Positions 11,500 through 23,220 are shown, numbered from the stretch's first letter. The stretch is 64,000 nt of DNA from Tetrastigma voinierianum (GCA_016808115.1 JAEQBH010002182.1:1-64000), one strand, 5' to 3'. The notes: a model not told the origin generated them from the letters alone. Numbers and translations are program-made.

Positions 11500-12290
11500 G
11501 GCCGAGCAGGTGAGCTGTCAAAAGTGAGGCCGTGGCTCCGGCGCCGAGGTCGAGCGGCGATGGGGGCCTCGAGTCGGTCCACCGAGGCACCAGGCGGGCA
11601 GGTGAGCTCTTCAAAGTGAGCAGCGTGGCTCCGTGCGCTGAGGCCTAGTGGCGATGTAGCCTGAGCTGGTCCGACTCGAGGCTACGTGGGTTCGTGGCGA
11701 GCAGGTGAGCTCGCCAGCGAGCGCCGTGGCTCGGCGCCGAGGCCGAGTGGCTACGTACTGAGCCGGTCCGCACCCCGAGGCGCCGCGGGCCGCGCGAGCA
11801 GGTGAGCTCACAAAGTGAGCAACGGGTTCTGCCGCCGAGGCCGAGTGGCGATGTAGCCCCGAGTTTCTGGGATTCGACTCTCGAGGCAAAATGGGCTCAG
11901 AAGTGGAAGGGTGAGCTCACAAAGTGAGCAACGGGCTCCGGCGCCGAGCCCGAGTGGCGATGGGAAGCCCGAAATGGGCTGACCCGAGGCGGCGTGGGCT
12001 CGCGGCGAGTAGGTGAGTTCGCCAGCGAGCTGCGGTTCGGGCGCTTAAGGCCGAGCGCGATGTAAATGAGCCGGTCTCGACTTCCCAGCGCACGCCAGCG
12101 TGGCGGCGCTGCGGCTCAAAGTGGGAGGTGTGAGTTTGCCAAAGCGAGGAGCGTGGCTCCGGCGCCGAGGCCGAGCGGCCGATGTAGCCCGAAATGTCCG
12201 AATCCCGAGGCAACGCGGGCCCGTATGGCAGGTGAGCTCGCCAAAGTGAGCAATGCGGGCTCCTGGCGCCGACCGCCTGCATTGATTTGA
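11500..12290. repeat. GC-rich tandem array of ~100-110-bp units
   Basis: About eight units start near 11507, 11599, 11705, 11801, 11908, 12010, 12128 and 12230. The shared frame is (A/C)AGGTGAGCTCGCCAAAGTGAGC, then GTGGCTCCGGCGCCGAGG, then GAGTGGCGATGTAGCC. It is directly attached to the 54-bp array and shares the GAGCTCG word, so one may derive from the other. The open frames on both strands here are compositional. Confidence 0.85.
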
Positions 12291-12782
12291 ATCCTTGCCG
12301 CATAGCCCGTAATGGGGTCGCTGGAGCTTGTCAAGGTGGATGGTCGGGTTCGCCACGACTTGCCTGAAATGTAGTTCCCTCAGCTGCATATCCCGTGCTA
12401 GGGTTGTTGAAGAGTTTGATGCGTCAAACGCTTCAGACACGTTAATTTTCGATTCTTGGAAAGAGGCGAGCGTTTAATGCGACTATGGAGAATTTCAAAC
12501 ACCGCCTCGAGTTTTCGAGCTGCCAAATTCTTATAAATTCATGGTTTACTGCTATGAGATTTGTTCTTGTTATTTTGCTTTCTCCGATGCACAACTCAAA
12601 CTTGCATGAGATGAAGAGTCGGTTTGGATCAGCTCTTCGCGAGGTTCTTCCTCGAAGATTTGGGGCTACTGCTCTTCTACATGTGGAGTCAGGTTTTTCC
12701 CTAGTCTCCTTCATGGAGTCATGTTATCTTTAGCTTTGTGCTGTGGAGAACGCGGGTCCGAGAGGGCGGCGATCTCTTGCAC
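12291..12782. other. Tat 3' region, no gene recognised
   Basis: Unique-looking sequence between the array and the pyrimidine tract. Short frames exist on both strands but show no family match. Confidence 0.5.
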
Positions 12783-13033
12783 TCATTCTCTCGCTTTTTT
12801 ATTCTTCTTTTTCTTCTCCTTTTCCTTCTACTCCTTTTTCTCCCTTCTCCTTCCTTCTTCCTTCTCCTTCTTCCTTTTCTTCCTCTCCTCTTTTCCACTT
12901 TCTTTTCTTTTCTCCCTATCACACCTTTTTCTTCTTCTCCAGCTTTTCATTCTGTCTTTCTCCTTTGTCCTTTTCTTTTCGCTTTTTTCTATCACACCCC
13001 CTCTTTTTTTTTCTTTTTTTTTTTTTTTTTTTA
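12783..13033 (-). repeat. Long polypyrimidine (minus-strand polypurine) tract
   Basis: Roughly 250 bp of almost pure C and T on the plus strand, ending in a T homopolymer. It sits in the 3' untranslated part of the Tat element, beyond integrase. Overlapping Phe/Ser/Leu frames here are compositional and not proteins. Confidence 0.9.
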
Positions 13034-13499
13034 CAAGCCGAGGGAACCGTCATCGAATATTACTCAAGATGCAATCGAGACACCACTGGATTGTAACCGA
13101 ATGTAATTCACCTGGAAATAATGAGAGACTTTTGTTTTTATGTCTGTGCATCTTCTTATTTTGCCTTTTTCTGTATCTTACATATATGAACTGTTTGAGA
13201 TGTCTAACCAAATGACCAATGAACGTTCCATCTATCACGTGAGATTCGATAAGGCATTATTTAACATTACAAACTGACACTTACTGGTAGAAACGCTTAA
13301 GATGTTCTGCATTCCACGTATGTCGCAAGATTTTTCCGCTTTCGGCCAATTGCTCCTGTCCGAAAACTCGGGATATGCGATGTATGGGCCTCCCGCTTGG
13401 GGCTCAGTTTCCCGTGCGCCTGCCCTTCCGTCGCAGAGCTTTTAAGACCAAGTCGCCGGCATGTAGCTTCCGGGCTGACTTTTGATTATAATACCGCTT

Positions 13500-14469
13500 T
13501 TTCTTTGATAATTCCTCCGCACGCCTTTGAACCGCCGCTTCATCTAAGAGCTCGGTTTAAACGAAGGGCCTCGTCATTACGCCTCGATAACTCGACTCGA
13601 GATTTTATTCGACCTCAATGTGGCCATCGCTTCGTACAAAGGCTGGGCAAAATGGAGTTTCCCGGTTGCCGACTTCGTATCGCCCCGTAGTTCAGTACCT
13701 GTGGAGGTATTCTACCCAACTCCCCTTGAGATCTTCTAATTTGGTCTTCAAGGTCGCCTCGAGGGTTCTCGACATATCACTGGCCCATTTGACCATATGT
13801 ACTGGGATCTAGTAATTATTTTTAATTCCGAGTCACGTAAATCCTCAATTTAGCGTTGTCGAACCGCTGTTGTCCGATACTGTTTTGGAATGCCAAAGCT
13901 GCATGATGGCTCGCCACACGAAATTGCGATCTTCTCGCCCGTAATGGTGGCTAAAGGCTCCCAGCTTCGCCCACTTTGTAGCTTAATCCACCCGCGACGA
14001 TTATGAATTTGCACCGACCCTTGCCAATGGGCAGAGGCCCCAATATGTCCAAACCCCACCGTTGGAAAGGCTAAGGACTCGTGATTGATGTTAAGGGCTC
14101 GACAGTGGGTGAGATCTCGCGTGCTCCTAGCGCATCCTCGCATTTCTCACTAAGTCAATCGCATCCTCGAAAGTATGGTCACGCAGTATCCTTGCCTTAA
14201 AACTTTCCCCGCTAATGCTCAACGATATGGTTTCCCGTGATACACCCTCGTGTACCTCTTCTTAGCACGTACTTCCTGTCTTCTCCGCAATGCATTTTAG
14301 GAAAGGTGAAGAATCCCTGCTCAGTAGAGGCTTCCTCAGGATTGCAACCCGACGACCTCACCCTTATCTTAGCCGCTTCTTTCGGGTCGTCTGGTAGGGT
14401 TCCGTTATTAATATAATCCCAAATGGGGTCCATCCAACTTGGCTCGGACTCTATCGGGGCAACCGTCAT
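13500..14469 (-). pseudogene. Integrase relic of the minus-strand Tat element
   Basis: The frame 14469-14212 reads PSWMDPIWDYINNGTLPDD and KEAAKIRVRS, the linker between RNase H and integrase in Tat elements, followed by YVLRRGTRGCITGNH, part of the zinc-binding region. The frame 14143-13850 carries GSVQIHN.., LATITGEKIAISC and CSFGIPKQ, the decayed catalytic core. Frame changes and lost Asp residues make it inactive. Confidence 0.8.
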
Positions 14470-14539
14470 ACTATAAGGATCGGCGTAGGTTCCGCCATGT
14501 ATTCAACTGGGCGCCGACCGAGGTCTTCAGAGAGGTCAG

Positions 14540-15500
14540 GCTAATTTCGCCAAGGCCCGGCCGGGAATTCTCTTATTCTCGGGGACATGTTTGACTTGAA
14601 CCAACACAAATTTCTTTGATAGATCGCGGACCTTTTGGAGGTATAGGATCATCGCTTCACTTTTGGCTTCGTAGGTTTCTTCTATCTGCCTGACCACTCA
14701 GTCGGGAGTCAATCGTATACTTAACTGTCGACTAGTGAATGGGCGAGGCTCGCTATCACGGCCTCATACTCGGCCTCTTGTTTGGAAGCATGGAACCAAA
14801 CTGAAAAGTATTATTCAATGTCTATTCCTTCGTGAGGTTAGAATGACCCGCCTCCGTCTTGTGCATTCGAGGCTCCATCTACGCAGAGCTTCCAAATCGA
14901 GGTCGCTGCGGAGTGGAACAGAGCAAGTTCATTCGAGTGGGAATCTCCCATGACGGTCGGCTAAGACCTGTGCTTTTACGGTTGTTCTCGGCCCGTAATT
15001 CTTACCGTCAACTCACTTAGCTCTACGGCTCATTTCACGCCCTCCCGTAGGCTTCTCGGTTTGTGCAACACTTGAACATCGTGGATATTCCGTCTGGGAC
15101 TTCTATGGTAATGAGTCGAAATAGGGATCTTGAGCTTCCGAGCCGCGGTTACCACATTAGTATTAATTTCTCCATCCTCTGTACTCTCTTCCGCTCCTCC
15201 TCGTGAGCTCGACCGCAATAGTAGACTCCGTGTCAGGATTTCATCTTGTCTCACGAGCAATCGCTACCGGTCAAGAAGCCTGACACAACCAAGTACGTAG
15301 TGAGGAGTTCTCCTCGACAGGATTCTTATCAGAATGGGTGGAGAACTCGATACTTTTTTAATGCATTAAATGCTTCTCGCACTGTGATCCCATTGAAGGC
15401 CTTCTTCAAAGACCTTGAAGAAAAGTTATCGCACTCACGCTTGCCCCGGATACAACCCACTTTAAAATACAATCCTTCCCGGCCAATCTCCTAATTTCCT
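14540..15500 (-). pseudogene. RT C-terminus and RNase H relic of the minus-strand Tat element
   Basis: Near 15450-15340 the minus strand reads FSSRSLKKAFNGITVREAFN, resembling the RT connection (FFKVLKKA..F). Near 14640-14540 it reads LQKVRDLSKKFVLV and then KHVPENKRIPGRALAKL, the last segment of the RNase H domain before the linker. Intervening frames are short. Confidence 0.65.
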
Positions 15501-15699
15501 TTATTCCGATACACGGCAGCGCCGAGTACAGCCTTTATTTTATCCTCTCTGATTTGCCTAATTCCTCTCGTGCATTGACTATAAAGCCTAGAATTTTTCT
15601 ACCGACACGTCGAAGGCGCACGTATCGGGTTCACGCCATGTTGTGTAGTTCCTTAGATCCGGAACGCTCGAGAGGTGAGGATGTGGAGATCGGGTCAGG

Positions 15700-16060
15700 T
15701 AGATTTTACTGGAAGATGTCAGTTTCACGATACCTCCATAGTCGTGCCTATTCCCGCTTCGGGAACTTTCGCTACTAGCTCGCTAGGTTGTTTCGGCGTT
15801 TGAGCCCGAACGCATCACACGTATAACAATAAGTTCCTTGAGCCGTGATTTGAAAGAGGTCTTTTCCCCGTAACCGATCCATACCGACCGGTATTGTACA
15901 GAAAATGCGCCCATAAATCGAGAAGTCGCGGTTCGCAAAGGGCTTCCACGATGAGGTCGATCCTCGGCAAAGGAAAGCTGTCCTTCTGCATGCCTTGTTT
16001 ATGTCGTAAGAAGTCGATACAGTCGCCACTTGCCATTTTCGACGAGGACATTAGCCAACC
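15700..16060 (-). pseudogene. Reverse transcriptase relic of the minus-strand Tat element
   Basis: Two overlapping frames show CIDFLRHKQGMQKDSFPLPR in one and DINKACRR.., QGTYCYTCDAFGLK in the other. Together they mark the CVDYTDLNKACPKDSFPLP and YCYRVMPFGLKNA blocks of Tat RT. The intervening YSGYNQI block is degenerate. Confidence 0.8.
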
Positions 16061-16649
16061 ACCGATATTCTACCCTCCCCGATCGCTGCCTCCCGCTTGG
16101 AGAAGCTTGCCGATTTCCTCACGATGGCTTTTCGCCTTTCCTCGTTCGAAGCTCCCGCGCTTTTGTTTGACCTATTGAAGGATGGGCTGGTGTTCAATCT
16201 GTGAGTGATTATCGTAGGATCGATCCCTCCCATGTCCGCCTGTTTCCATGCGAAAATGTCTTTATTTCGCCTTAAAAATTGAGGAGGAGGCTTTGAGCTC
16301 CTGTTTGAGCCGATAGAAGTAGATGTTCCCGGCCGTCATCCAGCGATATCGGGTTCTAGTTCCTTCGAGGGCTCGGTCAGAGTATCTCGTCACAAGATGT
16401 CAAGCTCATATACATTCACGCGGTCAACTCCGCCTTTGTTTCTGCGGAGCGGTGTGTAGCATCTCTGCCACTCACGATCTCCTGACCATTCCTACACCAT
16501 GTGTGGTTGGGAATTTGATTATCATAGATACGCTGAGGATGGCTTTTATTGCGTTGAGGGAGGGTCTACCCAGCAACATGTTATGTCGACCTGGCGTCAC
16601 TATAAGGAACCCACCGCGCCGTCGCCTCGGCAAGTGGGCTCTCCTGTGG

Positions 16650-17223
16650 TTAAAGACCCGTTGAATCGAGCCTAATGGTAGTACTTTCTCTCCCGAAACC
16701 CCCAGATGTGTTGACGATTCATCTTTTCTCTCCTACCCATTTTATCAAGGCTGATGCTAATATGATGTCACCAACTCCCGCTATCAATTAAAACCCTGAA
16801 CTGCGGGTGTCATTACACCATGCCGGGAACCACCAATGGGTCACGCGGGATGCCGCATCCTCCGTGATCCGAGTCGAGAACGGATGGTGGTGTCGAAGTC
16901 GCTGCAACTTAGACACGGGTTTACTCCCATTCCCGTTGGATCCGATACTACGTTGTGTGGGCCTTCCGAGCTGAATAGATTCTTCTCGCGAACCTCCCGA
17001 GATCACATGGATTTCCCGAGGGGTTGTCGATGCTGAGTCGCATTGCCGAGGCGGCTGGTTGTTGAGTCGAGGCCCGGTTCTCGATTTCAGTCTCGACTCG
17101 GGGTCTGACTGGTTTGTCTTCGAGATATGAAACATCTGAGGTATCCGCGGTATTAAGTATTCTATCTCTCTTCGGCCAGATACAATCGTCCGCGATGCCC
17201 GTAATCCTCGCGGGAACTCGCAA
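16650..17223 (-). pseudogene. Gag C-terminus and protease region of the minus-strand Tat element
   Basis: The frame 17135-16788 contains TPREIHVISGG, a word found just ahead of the protease in Tat polyproteins, and then a decayed ITEDAASRVTH that corresponds to the F(T/S)..D..G..HPHDD block. The retropepsin active site itself is not in an open frame. Confidence 0.65.
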
Positions 17224-17599
17224 TACTCGTGTTGTCTTCAGGCGTGGTCTGATTTCATTGGCTCAAGATCTAGGAATCGCCGTTGCATTTCATGCGTGAC
17301 TGGGACACCGAGGTCAGCCGTGGGTGAAACGCCGAGGTGAGTAACGCCGCGAAACTGGTCTGACATGAAAACCTGCATCGATCCCCGAGGTTCCCCGCCT
17401 TTAGGATCGCTCACGCTTCCTTGGGGATTTCTTCTTAGTCGCTCTCGTTCGGGCCCGGGCCTCGGCCGTCACCTGCCGCACTTTTCTTACTAGCGGAAGA
17501 ACTCTTCTTTGATACGGTGGCCTCCGCCGCTTATATATTTCCGTTTCACAGTACCCCGCCATGCTTCGCTGCGGGTTATTCGATGGAAACATCGGTCCT

Positions 17600-18745
17600 T
17601 CGATTGCACTCCTAATCCTGCAATGAATGCCGATGGCGTAATTTCATCGCATGTCTATTTTCAGGATTCGGGCCATGCCAATCCGTAACGACGACTTCAA
17701 GGCTTTCCCGCGAGCCCCGCTTGATCTGGCCAACAGATGGTAACTCGCTTTCTATAATGCTCGCCCGCGAAGGAGGCGAACGCAATGGATAGTTCCCGAA
17801 TGACGCAGATGGACGGCGGGAATTTCGCTGGAACCGTGCCAAGGTCGGGTCCTTTTAGCATAGTGGCGAATGCCCTGCATCGCACCGGGTCCTGATACCC
17901 ATGCAGCTCCATCTAATTTTTGTAAGTATTGAGGTGATCAACGGGGTCTTTGACTCCATCGAATGTTTCTATTTTGCGGGCACTAACTTTCGCCAAAGGG
18001 GGGAAGCGTAGCACTGGGCCGCGGAAGCGAAGATTCGGGGTTTGTTGTACCAAGGTATCCATAGTTGTCCCGGCACGCCCCTTAACCACCTCCTTCACAC
18101 GCCCGAGCCCCGTGAAGACTCCGAACCTCTCGCTCCCATGTCTCGCTTCTCCTCGCTTCCCCGGCCGAGGGTGATGTGGTACTTCGTTCGCGACATGCCC
18201 CTCAAGCATTGCTTCGCTTCACCGCTGCGGGCCGACAGGGTCCGTGCTCGGATCGGCCGATTTCGCCGGCTTCGTTTCCTGGAACGTCGTGGGTCGCATC
18301 AAGCCCCTCGGGAGGAATGTCGTGGCCTCGGTCCGCTGCTCCTCCCGGTGGATGTCAGAATCGCCAGGTAAGTCGCTCCAATTCTTCCATCGTTGATCGA
18401 CGAGACTAAGTGCTTCCACTTCGCTTTGTATCGGGTTTCGCATTGCCCGGCAGGGATCCCATCCTCGGGCGACGGCTGCTACTCCCGCTTGTGTTCCTTG
18501 TCGATACCACGCGAACTGAGAAATCGCTTATATTTATAAAGGAACCAGCTGCTCCTACGCATCGACGCCACCGATGATGCCTTTTTTTCAACATGAACCG
18601 GGATGGGAGCGTGGGGTCTGGCCGGACCTCGATTGTTTGTGGGCCGGGATGCAAAGGTCTGATCGTCTGGCCGAGATAGGGTCGCGGTGGTTGGTGTTGA
18701 ACCGCCGCCCGACGTTGCCCCTCCCCGCAAGAACGTGAAAGCCAA
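17600..18745 (-). pseudogene. Gag relic of the minus-strand Tat element
   Basis: The frame 18209-17913 ends ETFDGVKDPVDHLNTYKN and the next frame, 17912-17697, continues MELHGYQDPVRCRAFATMLK. This is the start of the Tat-type retrotransposon gag domain (FDG..DP..H...Y). Farther down, frame changes continue through REL..AFAS and an RK segment. The region 18745-18480 has GGGSTPTTATLSRPDDQ, a low-complexity N-terminal stretch typical of these gags. Confidence 0.8.
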
Positions 18746-18771
18746 TAAGGGGGTCGCGAGGGTCAGGTTCG

Positions 18772-18786
18772 TGGCCGTCTGATGCC
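18772..18786 (-). other. Candidate primer-binding site of the minus-strand Tat element
   Basis: The minus strand reads TTGGCATCAGACGGCC and then ACGAACC. It resembles a decayed TTGGCGCCGTCTGTGGGAACC, the motif seen better preserved in the second Tat element at 48140. Position between LTR and gag fits; the match is imperfect. Confidence 0.45.
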
Positions 18787-19291
18787 AAGCGGCTCTCCCT
18801 TAGAGAAAAGAAAGACCGGGGAGCGCATGAGTTTTGAGTTTCGTAACTCGCGTACCTTCACCGATGGGTGGTCCTCGTATTTATAGCGTATGTTCAACCG
18901 CTTGGATGGTGATTAGGGTCCTTCCCATCGATCTCGATATTTATTTCGCCTTTTCTTATTTCACTCGCATCGAATTTGGTACAAGATATAGAAGAAGTCG
19001 CTTGTTTGAGATAACTTCTCCTTCCTTATCGGGATAGATCCAACTCATGGTTTGATCTGCTATTATTTTTCCTTTCCTTATTGATAAGATTTGCCGATCG
19101 GGCAGATAATGTATTGCTAGAGGTTATTCTATTTTCAGAGATGAGCGATATACAACTGGACCGCAGGATATGGGGCTTCCAATTCATTCGGGGATTGTCC
19201 TTCGACCTCGTCCCCTCGGGCCTTCGACGGCCTGCATCGAGGAGTCTGGTATTATGTCAAGGACACCTCTTGGTCTTGACTGGTCTACAAG
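18787..19291 (-). repeat. 5' LTR of the minus-strand Tat element (limits approximate)
   Basis: The segment lies upstream of gag on the minus strand. It holds a TATA box, TATAAATA, at 18878-18885 on the minus strand. A possible start is TGTAGACCAG at 19291. The partner LTR is not in the window, so limits cannot be fixed by comparison. Confidence 0.5.
18878..18885 (-). promoter_or_regulatory. TATA box of the Tat LTR promoter
   Basis: TATAAATA on the minus strand in the context CGCTATAAATACGAGG, placed upstream of gag within the presumed LTR. Start of transcription would be about 30 bp lower in coordinate. Confidence 0.55.
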
Positions 19292-20729
19292 CCTATTTTT
19301 CAAACCCTATCAAGAAATATACTTTTATAGTAAATTGAGAGCACTATGAATGGAGAGCAAGGTTGGTGTTATAATAGATATGGAATAATTGTAGAAAAGT
19401 ACTAAGTTGACTTAATTATTTATTAGAAGGAAACAATGAATGTTAACCTCACTTCAGTGCTTTTGTTAGGTGCAAAAATTAATCCTACAAGATTACATTT
19501 TATTTAAATTATAAAATTAATTGTGTTATTTGAAGAAGTTAAAAAAAAGAAATTTTGAAGAATTGAAGTTTAATGGAGGAAAATTAAAAAAAAGAAAGAC
19601 GATTTCAAATTAGATTTTGAATTCGAAATTTTAGAAAACAAAATTTTTTTGATTTAGAATTTTAGAAAAAGTGCATTTGAAATTTTGAATTATGAATTTT
19701 TGAAAAGTGAAATTTGAATTGTGTGAATTTTGAAAACTTAGATTTTGATTTAGGATGATGTAGAAAAAATTGAATTAATTTTGATTTAGGAAATTTAGAA
19801 AATTGAATTTTTATTTGGGAAATTTGGAAAGTGAACTTTGATTTAGAAAGTATGGAAAAATGGAATTTTAATTTATGACATTTGAAATTTTGTATTTTGA
19901 TTTAGGAAATTTTGAATTTGAATTAGAAAATTTTAAAAATTCGAATTTAAATTGAAATCCACAAATAGAGAATTATAAATCAAGTTAAACTTAATAATTT
20001 TATTCGAAGTTAAACTCAATACTAATCAACCATATAATTGCTAACGTCAAATTTTTTGAATAATTTCTCATTATTTACATAATATTCGAATATTGATTTT
20101 TAAGATATAATATTAAATGAATAAATAACAAATAAATAAAATAATATTCATTTAATATTATAATATAACCAATACTCATACTTTTCCCGTTATTCATGTA
20201 ATATTCTTAATAATAAGGGAAATAAATAAAATAATATTTCATTAATATTATAATATTCGACTAATATATATATATATATATATATTAACATTTTAATTTT
20301 TAATTTCTAGCTATGATCTCAAAAAATTAATTTCTTTAACTACTAATATATGTATTTTACTTATTTTGTCATTTTTTGAATTTTTAAAGTATTATTCATA
20401 AATTTTACATGTTTAGATGTAGATCGTTATTCTAATGCACTAACCTTAACTTGACCCAAATTATCAAGAGTCTCACATAAACTTTGGAAAATTAAGCACG
20501 ATTAGGAATAACGATCAAAGGTTCTAATTCCAGTATTTAGTGCATTATAAAGTGCATTAATACACGATATTTTAATTTGTAACGATTTGTTTCCTAATAA
20601 AATTAAAGGCCAGGTTTTAATTTAGCAGAGCGTTATTGGAAACTGCACTTATATATTTTTTTGAGATAGTAAACTTTGCATGCGTTTTTCAATTTCCATA
20701 TATTTATTACTTTTGATTGGAAAAATATA
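19292..20729. other. AT-rich spacer with degenerate short repeats
   Basis: No gene is recognised. Between about 19540 and 19960 a loose unit of roughly 30 bp recurs (TTTGATTTAGGAAATTT, GAAAATTGAATTTT). A TA run lies at about 20263-20285. The sequence immediately upstream of the TIM17 pseudogene does not resemble the upstream region of the intact TIM17 gene. Confidence 0.6.
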
Positions 20730-21363
20730 ATGACCCCCGATACATTCCGGGAACCTTGTCCCGATCGGATTCTTGATGATATCGGCGGTGCCTTTGCCAT
20801 GGGCGCGGTCGGCGGCTCGGCTTACCACTTTTTCATGGGCCTCCGCAACTCCCCCAGGGGCGAGCGTCTCGCCGGCGGGTACCAATCCGTGAGGATGAAC
20901 GCCCCTCTGACCGCAGGCGCCTTCGCCGCCTGGGGAGGTATCTTCTCCGTCGTTGATTGCACCATGGTCTACGCCCGCCAGAAGGAAGATCCATGGAATT
21001 CCTATACGCTGGCGTGGCCACCAACGGAATCCTCAATAGCGCGTCGGCTTTGCCTCCGCCTCTCGATCCGCTCTTCTTCGGCGGTGTATTATTGGCGTTC
21101 ATTGAGGGAGCTGGTGATCATGTTGACAAGGGCCCACCTGATTCTCATATAATCTTCCAATGACGATCGAAGATTCAAATTCACTGGCCGGTCAGTTTCC
21201 GGGCATGGATCCGCCGACGCCGGAGCCCTCTTCTTCTTCCGGTGGTTCTTCTTGGTTTGCAGAATTATTTGGAGGGGGTAAGAAGCAAGAAACCAAGACG
21301 GAGATTTTGGAGAGCTTCGACACGCCGTCGCCTACACCGATGCCTACTTTTCCGTACAAGTAA
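20730..21363 (+). pseudogene. TIM17 pseudogene (duplicate of the gene at 35069)
   Basis: The first ~90 codons read as a TIM17 protein: REPCPDRILDDIGGAFAMG, then GERLAGGYQSVRMNAP, then DCTMVYARQKEDPWNS. One base is missing near 21003 relative to the intact copy, shifting the frame; the next piece, in another frame, reads FFGGVLLAFIEGAG. A further indel cluster near 21120-21165 moves to a third frame that ends SWFAELFGGGKKQ and TEILESFD before TAA at 21361. Three frames in one gene mean no full TIM17 can be made. A protein of about 90 normal residues plus an aberrant tail could still be translated. The gene is intronless like its parent. Confidence 0.9.
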
Positions 21364-22210
21364 ATCATTGGGGTTTTGTTTTGACTCTTTTGAGGACCAT
21401 TTGAAGAACATCCGTCACCTTTTATTATTCATTGACAAAAATTCACTTTTTCTAAAGCAAACACATTTTAATTGGAAAGGGTACTTATATCCAAAATATG
21501 TTGTTTTGTCATATTTACAAATTTTGGTTGGAATATTTAAGTTTTTAACTAAATATATTATTTCTAAAATTTATTTGCTACTAGGACAAGTGATCATGAA
21601 ACTTGCCTCCGAAATCTAATTTCAACTCTTTTGCATCACATAAATAAATATATAGTTATAGCATTGCATAATAATGATTCAGTATTTGAGAGAAGTTCAA
21701 TGGTGATTTAGTATTATTTAGCGATTCATACATATTAATAAGTACATAAACTTGTGAAGGAAGAGTAGGGGGGGCTTTGTCTTTGTCAGTTGTTCTCCTT
21801 CTCTTTAATTTATACTTAAAGCCTGGGGAGGATGGAAACAACATTGAAGTCTCAAGCCTGAGACTGAATTGATTATTTTGTGATACTTTCTTGTTTTTTT
21901 TCCTTCATTCTTTGTTAGTTCTCTTGGTTGGATCAAAGATGAATCTCTGTGATCTTATGTTTCTAACTGATTTATTTGGAATGCAAAACTGCATGGTTAT
22001 GTGCATAGCATACTCATTCAATTCAATCATGCATTAATTTTCTTGATTGAAATTTGGAACTTGGAATCATTTTTTAATCCTGAAGTGCACATTCTTGGTT
22101 TCTTGATAATCTATTCTCTTTATATAGTTTGATCATTTGAGTTATTGGATTTAATTTGTTTGATACTACTGATTTCTAGTATGTTCATTCTTTCAATTTA
22201 GTCTTTGTTG
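21364..22210 (+). repeat. Duplicated 3' flank of TIM17
   Basis: Sequence after the pseudogene stop parallels that after the intact gene: TCTAATTTCAACTCTT at ~21615 and ~35840, ATAGTTATAG(C/G)ATTG at ~21650 and ~35880, and GAAACTTGGAA-like blocks near 22050 and 36890. Similarity thus spans about 0.8-1.2 kb downstream in both. This shows duplication at the DNA level. Confidence 0.75.
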
Positions 22211-22431
22211 AGGAAAAATTCAATAATTAAAAGGACTCGTATATTTAGTACTCCATCATGGGAAGATCAAAAGATCAAGGGGGTTTATTAGTCTTGGTAT
22301 GTGTGAATTACGTCTAGGGTCCTCTTATTAGATACGAATTAAGTTATATTCTAGATATATGGTTTAGGCAAAATTACTGACCTCTAAGTTTTCCTTTTTC
22401 GTCTTTTTTTCCTCCTTTATAATTAGATAAT

Positions 22432-22679
22432 TGTTATAAATATTGGATTTTGAATGACCATAATGACACACTAATTACGAGATCACTTATTATATATGCT
22501 CGACATAATGTCATTCATTATGTGGCCATCAATTAACGTATCATTTATGTAAAGGCTTTCTTGGCCTTCTCACTATAAGCCTGGCGTAACAAAGCCTAAT
22601 CGCATGAAATGAAGATCATCGACTTCCTCCGGAATTCTCTCGTTTCTTCCTTATTTCTCTAATTCTTTGATTTACAACA
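22432..22679 (+). repeat. 5' LTR of the plus-strand copia element
   Basis: Starts TGTTATAAATATTGG and ends TTTACAACA, 248 bp. The same start and end occur at 33703-33947, and most of it recurs inverted at 23365-23588. Confidence 0.9.
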
Positions 22680-22695
22680 CGTTATCAAGACGCTC
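22680..22695 (+). other. Primer-binding site of the plus-strand copia element
   Basis: CGTTATCAAGACGCTC follows the LTR directly. It resembles the ACGTTATCAGCACG site common in Ale-type elements. A matching CGTTATCGGC is found on the minus strand at 29091-29100. Confidence 0.75.
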
Positions 22696-23220
22696 TAATG
22701 GGGTTTATAGTTGGCTTCAACATTTGCCCAAACTCGCTCCACTCCAGGTACTCACATGACTTTTCGGCCCAAATTGCTGGTTACTTTCTGTACCCCAGAC
22801 TGCACTGTCAACTTCCATCATACTATTGTTTACACTCTACCATTGCGCTATTTTATTTATTTGTTACTTTTTCTATTTCTATATGGTATCATTTCCATAA
22901 GCATTTGATACCCATTTTTTCAATTTAACATGAATTCCAGTAGAATTCTATTCAGCAATTATAACCCACCATCATACACTTTAAATTCCCGAAGAATTCC
23001 ATTTTGCAATAATTCTAGATGAATTTTGTCAAACTCTTTAAATTCTAGAAGAATTCTTCTTAAATTCCTGAAGAATTTTTACAAAATTATAATACCAAGA
23101 AAATGGTGTCATTTATTTTAGATTCCTGAAGAATCTATATTTATTTATTTATTCTTGTTAAATTTTGATCATTTTTTTTTACAAATTTTCTTAATTTATT
23201 ATTTCTATTATTTTCATAAT

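Larger units (their letters stand above)
8521..19291 (-). mobile_element. Tat-type Ty3/gypsy retrotransposon, 3' part beyond or displaced by the Athila-like element
   Basis: On the minus strand from the right: LTR with TATA box, primer-site-like motif, gag, protease, RT, RNase H, integrase, a long polypurine stretch, two tandem-repeat arrays, a TA run and finally an ORF in antisense. This gag-pol order and the peptide words are those of Tat-type elements. The 3' LTR is not visible; it should lie left of the window, because the Athila-like element ends abruptly in the antisense ORF at 8520. The right limit is approximate. Confidence 0.75.

Noticed and set aside
9560..12290. Possible CRISPR array
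   Set aside because: Repeats are contiguous, diverged and in a plant retroelement; there are no unique spacers of constant length.
12721..13215. Long plus-strand Phe/Ser/Leu-rich ORFs
   Set aside because: Produced by the polypyrimidine tract; three overlapping frames show the same composition.
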